The notes under the pieces are model-generated. The model saw only the letters and a list, made by a program, of their open reading frames with translations. It searched no databases and was not told the DNA's origin. From Candidatus Saccharimonadota bacterium (GTDB lineage: Bacteria; Patescibacteriota; Saccharimonadia; Saccharimonadales; JACDBH01): 7,242 nt of DNA. Shown here piece after piece: positions 1 through 5,947 of the stretch. The stretch is from positions 1 through 7,242 of the forward strand of contig JAGQMT010000020.1 in the NCBI GenBank assembly GCA_020428565.1, read 5' to 3'. How positions within the stretch are numbered: position 1 is the stretch's first letter; the number at the start of each line of letters is the position of its first letter. A program made the position numbers and the translations under genes.

Positions 1-43
1 GGTTGGATATGTTGCGTAAAAGGTTTAGTCTAGGGGTTAAGAT

Positions 44-1393
44 TTAGGCCGGTTTAGGCTTCTTGGTAGCATTGATTCGACTATTGATGACGAGTACGAT
101 GATTGCCGTGACGCCAATGTACACTAGCCATTCTCCCGCGTAGGTATAAGGTGTAATTTGGCTGTTGGATTTGATTTGGATATCCTGTGAATCAATATCA
201 GAGACTTCAGTGATTTTATGGCCGTTGTTATCTAGAGTATAAGCGGTAGCGCCGTTTGCACTCTGTAGTAGGTACCGAGAATTTGCTACTGCCATGAATC
301 TGGACATAGATTGTTGCTGCCAAGCAAATATCTTTGAGTCATTGAAGATGCCGAGAGAGGCTGAATTGGTGAGGATGTTTGCTCCTTGTCTAGTGAGCGA
401 GCGATAATCTTGGGGAGCAATGACACTAGAACAAACGGCAGAACCTATACGGATATTTTCTAGTTGCCATGGCTGCAGTTGTTGATCGCTAGTTATGACG
501 GACTTTGCATAGCGAAAGTAGCGTAGTGTTTCGGCATTGCCAGTGAGGAGTAGTCCGATTTGTGCAAGGTATGGCAAATCTTCGCCGCCGGGTATAGCTC
601 GGTACTTATCTTGATAGCTGGTAATCCCCGTGGTCGTATTGCCGGCTAGTAGACGATTTTCATGTCCGTAACGGTTTGTTTGATAGTTTTGGGTCGAGCC
701 TACGAAGTAGGTTTTGTGGTCGTTTTTTTGCTGGATGCGTTTATCTAGATTGTCGTTGGTAATTTGCTCTAGGCCGTACTCTGGAAAGACGACTAGATCA
801 GCTACGCTGTCTGTGATTGCAGGGATTTGCTCACTAAGTGTTTCGCTAATAATAACAGCATTGATTGTTTGACCATTGGTGTTTCTGTAAGGTAGCCAAC
901 CAATAAGACTAATCAATGACAGTAATACGATAGTGGCGAGGCTAAGTTTGTATTGTTTGGTTGTGAGCCAATATATTACCGCCCACCCGAAGCCGGCTAG
1001 ACCAAATATTCCAATGATTCGACCGCTGAATATCCAGGGTGTATTGATGAGTGGCAGCGACATCGAGCCTAGGGGCAGTAGATTGTCGATTTTTGACTCT
1101 GGCCCATACCATAATAATGCTAATCCCCAGGCTACGAGGTAGTCGACGAGAGCAAGTATAGATATTGTACTGATTATTTTTGGTACGGATCTGAATGACT
1201 TTATAAGCTTTGTAAGTGTCCTAAAGGCAACAATCATAATAACAGAAGATACTACGACGTTGATGATAAGTGTAGCTACGCCTATGGCTTTGCCTTGCGT
1301 GGCTGACCCTGACATAGTCAATGTATCAGTCTGTAGTATCCAGATCCAGGATAGTGTATACCACGCCGGAATAATCCAGAGTGGTGATAGCAA
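44..1393 (-). CDS. lnt: Lnt-like membrane carbon-nitrogen hydrolase (apolipoprotein N-acyltransferase family)
   Basis: Lnt transfers a third acyl chain from phospholipid to the N-terminal cysteine of lipoproteins at the outer face of the membrane. Numbering is from the TTG at 1393. Hydrophobic segments lie near residues 5-21, 36-58, 72-95, 117-142 and 150-167. A nitrilase-type domain follows (about 176-405), then a C-terminal membrane segment (421-438), which is the Lnt topology. The Glu-Lys-Cys triad is visible: E205 in VVFPEYGLE, K263 in YQDKYRAIPGGEDLP (E271 matches the second conserved Glu of Lnt) and C321 in IGSAVCSSV. The Tyr-Glu that follows the Cys in classical Lnt is Ser-Ser here, so activity is uncertain. 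Compared with E. coli Lnt, the first transmembrane segment and part of the second are missing. The frame is closed by TAG at 1430-1432, and TTG 1393 is the first standard start, without a Shine-Dalgarno. An ATG at 1428, 6 bp after the upstream gene's stop, lies in the other frame and would join through a -1 shift. Family assignment is good; exact substrate is not known. Confidence 0.8.
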   Translation of the reverse strand: MLSPLWIIPAWYTLSWIWILQTDTLTMSGSATQGKAIGVATLIINVVVSSVIMIVAFRTLTKLIKSFRSVPKIISTISILALVDYLVAWGLALLWYGPESKIDNLLPLGSMSLPLINTPWIFSGRIIGIFGLAGFGWAVIYWLTTKQYKLSLATIVLLSLISLIGWLPYRNTNGQTINAVIISETLSEQIPAITDSVADLVVFPEYGLEQITNDNLDKRIQQKNDHKTYFVGSTQNYQTNRYGHENRLLAGNTTTGITSYQDKYRAIPGGEDLPYLAQIGLLLTGNAETLRYFRYAKSVITSDQQLQPWQLENIRIGSAVCSSVIAPQDYRSLTRQGANILTNSASLGIFNDSKIFAWQQQSMSRFMAVANSRYLLQSANGATAYTLDNNGHKITEVSDIDSQDIQIKSNSQITPYTYAGEWLVYIGVTAIIVLVINSRINATKKPKPA

Positions 1394-1407
1394 TCTGCTG
1401 GCAATGG

Positions 1408-1428
1408 ATTTTTTGCGAGCGACCTCAT
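1408..1428 (-). other. Out-of-frame ATG plus -1 slippery heptamer before the Lnt-like body
   Basis: On the minus strand an ATG (1428-1426) opens a frame that ends after 37 codons at a TGA. In that frame the codons GCA AAA AAT at 1416-1408 form the heptamer A AAA AAT (1414-1408), which fits the X XXY YYZ rule for -1 ribosomal frameshifting. A -1 shift there gives MRSLAKKSIASRLLSPL, which runs straight into the Lnt-like frame. A GAGG lies 8 nt upstream of the A-run, reminiscent of the internal Shine-Dalgarno stimulator of E. coli dnaX. I see no strong downstream hairpin. A one-base homopolymer deletion or sequencing error, or plain TTG initiation, explains the same layout. Confidence 0.4.
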
Positions 1429-1434
1429 TCTATC

Positions 1435-2022
1435 TTATTGATAAACCGAGAATTCAGTGATTTGCCAAGATCCATTTAGGTTCTGTAAGGTGGCTATGCC
1501 ATTAGATGTTTGTCCATCAAGAGTAACGGTACCGGATAGCGATCCGTAGAATGAATTTTGTTGTATCCAAGACGATCTATCGACGATGATGGTAGCTCCG
1601 TCGGGTATAAACGATGTGTCGGCCGTAACATGAGGATTGCCTTTAATGCCTTGACTTTCTAATGAGTTGATGATGTTTTGAATTTCATCTGTCAAAGCTG
1701 AACTGACGGTATTGGTGGATGATTGTGAAGGGGCGCTTGGGGTTATAGGGCTATCGTGATTGGACACAGAATTATCCACAAAACCTTCGTCGGTGACGTC
1801 GACTATAATTGGTCCAGTATCTTGGTATGGATTGTCGGCATCGGCACTAACGGCTAGCGCTTCCGGCTTTGGGTTGATGAGGTTCTGGTAACTGGCATGG
1901 GTCCAGTAGCCAATACCGCCCATCCCAGCCACGAACAGTAGTGCTGTCAAGGTCTTGAGGCCTTGAGTGGCATGGAATTTATTCATATTTTTACTATTGG
2001 CACTAAGTTGGGTATTTTTCAT
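1435..2022 (-). CDS. Hypothetical signal-anchored extracytoplasmic protein, 195 aa
   Basis: I do not recognise this family. The protein has a basic, polar N-terminus (1-20), one hydrophobic segment at about 23-41 (TLTALLFVAGMGGIGYW), and then no further membrane segment. It is therefore probably anchored with its C-terminus outside. Residues 50-108 are an acidic and then Ser/Thr/Pro/Asn-rich linker. Residues 109-125 look helical (LTDEIQNIINSLESQG). Residues 140-195 form a small beta-rich domain with alternating hydrophobic residues and a closing GSWQITEFSVY strand, a pattern seen in NTF2-like or other small beta domains, but this is not diagnostic. It has no cysteine, so it is not a lipoprotein substrate for the neighbouring Lnt-like enzyme. 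ATG 2022 is the first ATG of the frame; M13 is an alternative start. No Shine-Dalgarno is visible. It ends 6 bp before the ATG that may start the Lnt-like gene, so the two are probably co-transcribed. Confidence 0.8.
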   Translation of the reverse strand: MKNTQLSANSKNMNKFHATQGLKTLTALLFVAGMGGIGYWTHASYQNLINPKPEALAVSADADNPYQDTGPIIVDVTDEGFVDNSVSNHDSPITPSAPSQSSTNTVSSALTDEIQNIINSLESQGIKGNPHVTADTSFIPDGATIIVDRSSWIQQNSFYGSLSGTVTLDGQTSNGIATLQNLNGSWQITEFSVYQ

Positions 2023-2029
2023 TACGCTT

Positions 2030-2059
2030 ATGATATCAAGAATCTGCTTGGTACGACAA
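2030..2059 (-). promoter_or_regulatory. Candidate promoter of the 195-aa protein / Lnt-like unit
   Basis: On the minus strand TTGTCG (2059-2054) and TATCAT (2035-2030) are separated by 18 bp, a fair -35/-10 match (4/6 and 5/6). Only 7 nt separate the -10 box from the ATG at 2022, so transcription would start at or next to the start codon. This agrees with the lack of a Shine-Dalgarno and suggests a leaderless mRNA. Confidence 0.4.
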
Positions 2060-2120
2060 GTTAAAAATACCAGTGACTAAAGGGTGATGGGTTACTAATC
2101 CTGAGTGATAAGTGTACTGT

Positions 2121-2156
2121 TTGACATAAAAACTAAGATATATCCTTTGTAGGATA
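2121..2156 (+). promoter_or_regulatory. Toxin-antitoxin control region with palindromic operator candidate
   Basis: A perfect 6-bp inverted repeat, TATCCT-TTGT-AGGATA (2141-2156), lies just ahead of the antitoxin. A consensus -35 hexamer TTGACA is at 2121-2126, but no good -10 box stands at the normal spacing (TATCCT inside the palindrome is 14 bp downstream). RelB/DinJ-type ribbon-helix-helix antitoxins usually repress their own promoter through such palindromes, so this is the likely operator. The right arm also contains AGGA (2151-2154), the Shine-Dalgarno for the ATG at 2161, so in RNA the hairpin could mask that site. Confidence 0.45.
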
Positions 2157-2160
2157 AGAA

Positions 2161-2426
2161 ATGCAGTTATTAGTGCCAAAATAGATAAAGATGTTAAGGA
2201 GTCTGCCCAGCAAGTGGCGAATAGTGCCGGCTTGACAATGAGCGCTCTCGTTAATGCCTACTTGCGACAGGTTGCTACAACATGTCATATCGAATTATAT
2301 GCACCAGAGCCAATGATGCCAAGGCTAGAAAAGCTAATTGTAGAAGTCGAGGCCGAGTTACAAAGTAGTAAAGCTAGTAAGTATCTCGATAGTGTCGAAG
2401 AATTTTTGGCCAACCTAAAGAAGTAG
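2161..2426 (+). pseudogene. RelB/DinJ-type antitoxin with out-of-frame start (frameshifted)
   Basis: In the frame ending at TAG 2424-2426 the readable protein begins AVISAKIDKDVKESAQQV at 2163. It has the RelB/DinJ layout: an N-terminal DNA-binding strand (VISAKID), helix 1, the LTMSALVNAYLRQV helix 2 typical of these ribbon-helix-helix antitoxins, and a charged C-terminal tail that would wrap the toxin. Total length of about 88 residues is normal for the family. The only well-placed start, ATG 2161 with AGGA 6 nt upstream, is one frame off and meets TAG at 2182 after seven codons. No ATG, GTG or TTG occurs in the correct frame between the TAA at 2127 and GTG 2214. Starting at GTG 2214 would delete the strand and helix 1, removing DNA binding but keeping much of the toxin-binding part. 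A one-base deletion right after the ATG explains this. Initiation at ATT 2169 or a sequencing error are alternatives. The toxin follows 5 bp downstream. Confidence 0.65.
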
Positions 2427-2431
2427 GTACT

Positions 2432-2692
2432 ATGACTATACGTTACCTGCCTAGGTTCAAGTAACAATATAAAAAACTACCAAAGAGTATTCAAAATAAG
2501 TTCGATGAGAGGTTTGCATTGTTTGTAGCCGATCCTATATCACCTGTTTTCAAGGTATATCCACTAAAGGGTAGCTTTAAGGGTTACTGGAGTATGAATG
2601 TTGATGGTGATGTGCGAGTACTCCATATAATGGATGGTGATTCTACTGTGATTTTTGGCCTCATCGGTACACGTAGTCAGTTATACGGATAG
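2432..2692 (+). pseudogene. RelE/YafQ-type mRNA interferase toxin with in-frame stop
   Basis: The frame from ATG 2432 reads MTIRYLPRFK, then TAA (2462-2464), then continues without a further stop as QYKKLPKSIQNKFDERFALF to TAG at 2690-2692, 86 codons in all. The distal part matches the RelE/StbE/YafQ toxin fold: VYPLKGSFKGYWSMNV, the DVRVLHIMDGD strand pair, and the terminal GTRSQLYG. Active relatives are ribosome-dependent mRNA endonucleases and normally end GTHxxLYG/FG. Here the His is Arg. The helix before and after the TAA (RFK-stop-QYKKLPK) suggests an ancestral AAA lysine codon changed to TAA. No useful restart precedes the TTG of ALF, so a functional toxin is unlikely. Order (antitoxin first), 5-bp spacing and a weak AGG (2425-2427) are as expected for a type II module. 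Alternative: one-base sequencing error at 2462. Confidence 0.75.
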
Positions 2693-2861
2693 TAGCAACT
2701 AGTTACAGTAGTCTAATATGCTGGGTTTTTCTCAAAGTCCTGCTTTGCTTCAGCTCACGTTAGATTTCTGAGGGCGTCTAGTATTTGATAATAACTAGCC
2801 TAGCGCACTCAGGTATCAATGACTAGGGTGTAGCGGGCATGTCTGTTAGAATAATTAGAAT
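2693..2861 (+). promoter_or_regulatory. Intergenic region with folD promoter candidate (extended -10)
   Basis: I see no gene or strong terminator in this 169-bp stretch; the only small inverted repeat (CAAAG-TCCTG-CTTTG near 2734-2748) lacks a U-tract. Close to folD is TGTTAGAAT (2844-2852), an extended -10 motif (TGn + TAGAAT), without a recognisable -35. It lies 9 nt ahead of the folD ATG. An in-frame TAG at 2856-2858 excludes an earlier folD start. A transcript from here would have almost no leader, which agrees with the lack of a Shine-Dalgarno. Confidence 0.35.
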
Positions 2862-3665
2862 ATGAGATTGTTAGATGGCCTAGAATTAGCCGGTTTTATT
2901 AAAGAGCGTCAGCTGAAGGCTGTGCGTAATTTGCGTCAAGAGCATGGTATTGTGCCAAAGTTAGCGATTGTGCGTACAAACCCTAACCCAATCGTCGACA
3001 GCTATATGCGACTCAAGCAAAGATATGGTAATGATGTTTTGATTGATGTTGACGTGCACAATATTGGGCAAGGGGCGGCTCTAGATTTAATCACAAGCTT
3101 GAATAGTGATCAGTCGGTACATGGCATTATTGTACAGATACCATTGCCAGATGTTTCGCAGACAACCGAAGTCCTTGATGCCGTTAGTATTTATAAGGAT
3201 GTCGATGGCTTAGCCAGTGGTAGTGTCTTTGACCCAGCAACGCCAATGGCAATAAACTGGCTACTGGCTGGCTACAATATCGAGCCTAGGGGTAAAAATG
3301 TCTTGATTGTTGGGCAGGGTAGATTGGTTGGTTTGCCACTTGCAAAAATATGGCGCAGTTCTGGTGTAGCAATTCAAACTGCCGATAAGTCCACTCAGGA
3401 CCTAGCGAGTCTTGTCCGTTCGGCAGATATAGTTGTATCGGCTACGGGTGTTTCTGGCTTGATTACAGCGGATATGATTGGTCCAAAGGCGGTAATTGTG
3501 GATGCTGGTGTAGCTACCGATAGTAATGGTTTGGTTGGTGATGTAGCACAAGATGTTCGGCAGATCGATTCTATCACTATCACCCCGGAAAAGGGTGGAG
3601 TCGGACCGCTAACGGTGTGTGCATTATTCGAAAATGTTATACAGGCCGTTCGTCAAACTATCTAG
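2862..3665 (+). CDS. folD: Bifunctional methylenetetrahydrofolate dehydrogenase / methenyltetrahydrofolate cyclohydrolase (FolD)
   Basis: FolD is a cytosolic enzyme that converts 5,10-methylene-THF to 5,10-methenyl-THF using NAD(P)+ and then hydrolyses it to 10-formyl-THF, supplying one-carbon units for purines and formyl-methionine. The N-terminal catalytic domain shows the active-site Y48-x-x-x-K52 (SYMRLKQR), Q92 in VQIPLP and D115 in KDVDG. The Rossmann domain follows (about 144-240), and the family signature PEKGGVGPLTVCALFENVI sits at 242-260. At 267 aa it is slightly shorter than the usual 280-300. The nucleotide loop reads GQGRLVGLP (151-159), not the common GRSxxVGxP, and PATP (125-128) replaces the usual PCTP. 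Both look like clade variants, but the Ser/Arg difference in the loop leaves NAD versus NADP preference open. The start is fixed by an in-frame TAG two codons upstream. The gene appears to be transcribed alone. Confidence 0.95.
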   Translation: MRLLDGLELAGFIKERQLKAVRNLRQEHGIVPKLAIVRTNPNPIVDSYMRLKQRYGNDVLIDVDVHNIGQGAALDLITSLNSDQSVHGIIVQIPLPDVSQTTEVLDAVSIYKDVDGLASGSVFDPATPMAINWLLAGYNIEPRGKNVLIVGQGRLVGLPLAKIWRSSGVAIQTADKSTQDLASLVRSADIVVSATGVSGLITADMIGPKAVIVDAGVATDSNGLVGDVAQDVRQIDSITITPEKGGVGPLTVCALFENVIQAVRQTI

Positions 3666-3672
3666 TTAGATT

Positions 3673-3732
3673 TTGTGCATTTAAAAAGCTTATGTATTAT
3701 ATAGGTAAGTACACATTATTAGCTACAGGGGG
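3673..3732 (+). promoter_or_regulatory. Candidate promoter and ribosome binding site of the 721-aa exported protein
   Basis: TTGTGC (3673-3678) and TATTAT (3695-3700) are 16 bp apart, a plausible sigma70-type pair; overlapping TATATA at 3698-3703 is a second -10 option. The A/T-rich spacer supports this. A purine run AGGGGG at 3727-3732, 6 nt ahead of ATG 3739, is the clearest Shine-Dalgarno-like site for an intact gene in the window and supports that start over the in-frame ATG at 3748. No terminator separates this region from folD, so readthrough is possible. Confidence 0.4.
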
Positions 3733-3738
3733 ATCAAT

Positions 3739-5904
3739 ATGCCAAGTATGACAACAAAATCTAAAAAAACAGCCAAAGCAAAAAATAATAAGACTGCAAA
3801 CAGTCGACGATTCAAATTGCCAAGCGTCAAGATTAGTAGGCGTTTTATGCCCGTTTTGTTTATCGCTGGTTTTGCATTGATAGGGGTATCTGTGTTGAGG
3901 ATGTCAATGGCTCAGACCAATACACAGTCCGATTGTGGACAAAGGCTCAAGAACTATAACTACAAGGTGCCTTTTGGTACCAGTCCGTGGAATGTTCCTG
4001 CTTGCAATTTGCCACTGTACAATAATTCTGGCGAATGGGCTAAAGAGTTTGGTCGACGTTTTTACGAATATGGTAGCGCCTGGAATGCGCAAAGTGAGAC
4101 TTGGCAAGCTAAGATAGCTGAACAAAAGGGTAAGTTTGTAGCCCAATTTGGACTCGCTGGTGATGCCAAGGACTATAGTACGCCCATATATTATGCCAAT
4201 AAAGACACGCCAAGACGTCAGATTATGATTTGTTCGGACAGTAACTGCCTGCCGAGTAACCTAGATACGCATAAATGTGCTAGTAATTATAATGATATCA
4301 GGTGCTACACTCCAGACGCCGGTGTGCCATGGGAGCCTAGCTGGAGGCCTTCTGGATCGACGGATAGTAATTATCTAGATGATGCTGGTGATAGAGAAGC
4401 TATTATTGTCGATACTGATACGGGCTACGTTTATAGTGTTTGGCGGGTAAATTATCCCGGTAATGAATGCCTGGGTCGTAATGTTGCATATGCAATAGCT
4501 GGTCGTAATCCTGAAAATAGATTATGTATGGGACGAGCGACATTATTACGCAATCCAGACGGTACACCTGCCGATTATTATGAGTATAGTAGCGGTACGA
4601 CACATGAGCGAGGTATGGGTATCCAGAATGCGGCTATGATCGTGACACCAGAAGAAGTTGAAGCTGGTGAGATACGCCATGCACTAACTATGGAAGTCTT
4701 CAACACGATGTTTGGACCAACTTGCAGTGCTGAGGAGCTTAAGAATATTACTCTCGACACTATGTGTGGTTATGCTATAGCGCCAGCGACAACCGTTGAG
4801 TGGGCAAACACTACTGACGTACTGAGGGCTGGACGATGTTCTGCACTAAAAAAATTGTATGCTGATTTCAACACTAAGCAAACGTATTACGATTACATGA
4901 CTCAGGACAAAATGCTACCAGAGGGAATTCGACTGGTGCTTAATACAACCGATGCACAAATTGACCAGTGGATTGCGAGTCGACCCGATTTGAACCCAAA
5001 TCACCCATCGTACGATAAGAAGGTTTCCGTTGAACTAACTAGGCAAAAGGCTCGAACCGCCAAGATATTTGCAACTGCTCTCAAAGATTACGGTTGGATC
5101 GTAGGTGGTACGACTTGTTATGGTGGCGGATTTATCGTGGCGGGAGTTGCTAATAAAGAGGCCAAACAGCAATGGGCTAAGCTTGGTATAGTTGATGAGT
5201 CTAGCCAGATGTTGCTAGACGGACTGTTTACTAGTGACAATATCTTAGCTCTTGATCCACCTACTAATACTTGTCTTGACGGAACTCAGACCAAACTAGC
5301 CTGTCGTTTCACGGAGAGTAAGTATCTTGGGTTCAATGTAAATAATCCAAATGCTATTGTCCCATTGGAGTCGTCGCCTATTACTTCGGCTAGTGATTCA
5401 GATAAGGATGAACAGCAAATTCTGGAAAACATCGATTCAAATAATCAGATTGCAGAAGCAGTGAAGCCATCTGCTCCTTCGTCTACGACTACCTCGTCGA
5501 ATAGTAATGATGCTAAAAATCCATCCCCATCAAAACAATCCAGTAGTAAAATTTCGGCAAATAGCCCATCGGCTGTGGTGTTGCGGAAGAGCCCTATGAA
5601 GGCTGTCGTACGTTGGGATGCAAAGCGGTGGGAGTTTAGGCAGTCGGCAGAGATATTATGGACGGCGAGTACGCCAAAGGCCGCCGGAGCATCAATCGCT
5701 AAATATACAGTTAGTCGCGATGGACAGGTTATTTACGAAGGTCTGGCTACGAAGCACTATGATACAGATGTTAAATCAGGCAGAAGCTATACTTACCAGG
5801 TATTCGCAACTGACTCCAAGGGCAATAAATCGCCTGTAATGACACACAAAACCAGCTATAAGTGCACCGCTTTTGGGTTGTCGTGTAGTTTCAAGAGTAA
5901 CTAG
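3739..5904 (+). CDS. Large exported cysteine-rich protein with C-terminal fibronectin type III-like domain
   Basis: Residues 1-36 are very basic and 37-53 are hydrophobic (MPVLFIAGFALIGVSVL). They are followed by RMSMAQT, a possible signal peptidase I site after A59; if uncut, it is a membrane anchor. Residues 60-540 form a large domain without recognised catalytic motif. It contains 14 of the 16 cysteines, suggesting disulfides outside the cell. Its recognisable stretches are FGTSPWNVPACNLPLY (79-94), a segment with TPEEVEAGEIRHALTM (303-318), APATTVEW (348-355), LPEGIRLVLN (393-402) and ATALKDYGWIVGG (445-457). This order resembles uncharacterised secreted proteins I recall from actinobacteria (TPEEixAGxIxHAL, then PEGxRxxL, then ALxxYG); no function is known to me. 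Residues 541-615 are a Ser/Asn/Pro/Lys-rich linker. Residues 635-700 look like an FN3 module (AEILWTAS, IAKYTVSRDG, GRSYTYQVFATDSKGNKSP), often carbohydrate- or surface-binding. The tail carries a C709/C716 pair. It stands alone between folD and the convergent murD. A surface, adhesion or polysaccharide-related role is only a guess. Confidence 0.85.
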   Translation: MPSMTTKSKKTAKAKNNKTANSRRFKLPSVKISRRFMPVLFIAGFALIGVSVLRMSMAQTNTQSDCGQRLKNYNYKVPFGTSPWNVPACNLPLYNNSGEWAKEFGRRFYEYGSAWNAQSETWQAKIAEQKGKFVAQFGLAGDAKDYSTPIYYANKDTPRRQIMICSDSNCLPSNLDTHKCASNYNDIRCYTPDAGVPWEPSWRPSGSTDSNYLDDAGDREAIIVDTDTGYVYSVWRVNYPGNECLGRNVAYAIAGRNPENRLCMGRATLLRNPDGTPADYYEYSSGTTHERGMGIQNAAMIVTPEEVEAGEIRHALTMEVFNTMFGPTCSAEELKNITLDTMCGYAIAPATTVEWANTTDVLRAGRCSALKKLYADFNTKQTYYDYMTQDKMLPEGIRLVLNTTDAQIDQWIASRPDLNPNHPSYDKKVSVELTRQKARTAKIFATALKDYGWIVGGTTCYGGGFIVAGVANKEAKQQWAKLGIVDESSQMLLDGLFTSDNILALDPPTNTCLDGTQTKLACRFTESKYLGFNVNNPNAIVPLESSPITSASDSDKDEQQILENIDSNNQIAEAVKPSAPSSTTTSSNSNDAKNPSPSKQSSSKISANSPSAVVLRKSPMKAVVRWDAKRWEFRQSAEILWTASTPKAAGASIAKYTVSRDGQVIYEGLATKHYDTDVKSGRSYTYQVFATDSKGNKSPVMTHKTSYKCTAFGLSCSFKSN

Positions 5905-5947
5905 GATTACACGCAAATACAGATTAGCAATGAGTTAAACGGATAAT

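Noticed and set aside
1..43. Start or end of another gene at the left edge
   Set aside because: The 43 bp after the Lnt-like stop contain no recognisable coding frame, hairpin or RNA motif that can be supported.
933..1142. Plus-strand open frame of 69 codons, and similar short frames at 1260-1460, 2285-2467, 3395-3583, 3904-4146, 3935-4117, 4403-4603, 4578-4760, 5618-5839 and 6798-7013
   Set aside because: Each lies opposite or out of frame within a recognised gene or gene remnant, shows no family motif and has no credible ribosome binding site; they are shadows of the real coding frames.
2121..2155. Complete sigma70 promoter using TTGACA 2121 with TAGGAT 2150
   Set aside because: The spacing would be 23 bp, too long; TATCCT at 2141 gives 14 bp, too short. 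Only the hexamer is noted within the control region.
2178..2184. AAAA followed by TAG in the antitoxin ATG frame as a possible -1 slip that would yield MQLLVPKIDKDVKE
   Set aside because: It is not an X XXY YYZ heptamer, and the conserved N-terminal strand (VISAKID) is encoded in the other frame upstream of the slip, so a deletion next to the ATG is the better explanation.
2462..2464. Reassigned or read-through TAA codon in the toxin
   Set aside because: TAA terminates two other genes in this window in the expected place, and no other gene contains an in-frame TAA; a nonsense mutation is simpler.
2734..2748. CAAAG-TCCTG-CTTTG as a terminator for the toxin-antitoxin remnant
   Set aside because: The stem is only 5 bp, low in GC, and no U-tract follows on either strand.
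1064..3293. Identical 14-mer ATCGAGCCTAGGGG near 1064 (inside the Lnt-like gene) and near 3279 (inside folD)
   Set aside because: Both copies lie within coding sequence with unrelated meaning and no flanking similarity. One shared 14-mer in a 7-kb window is not far from chance.
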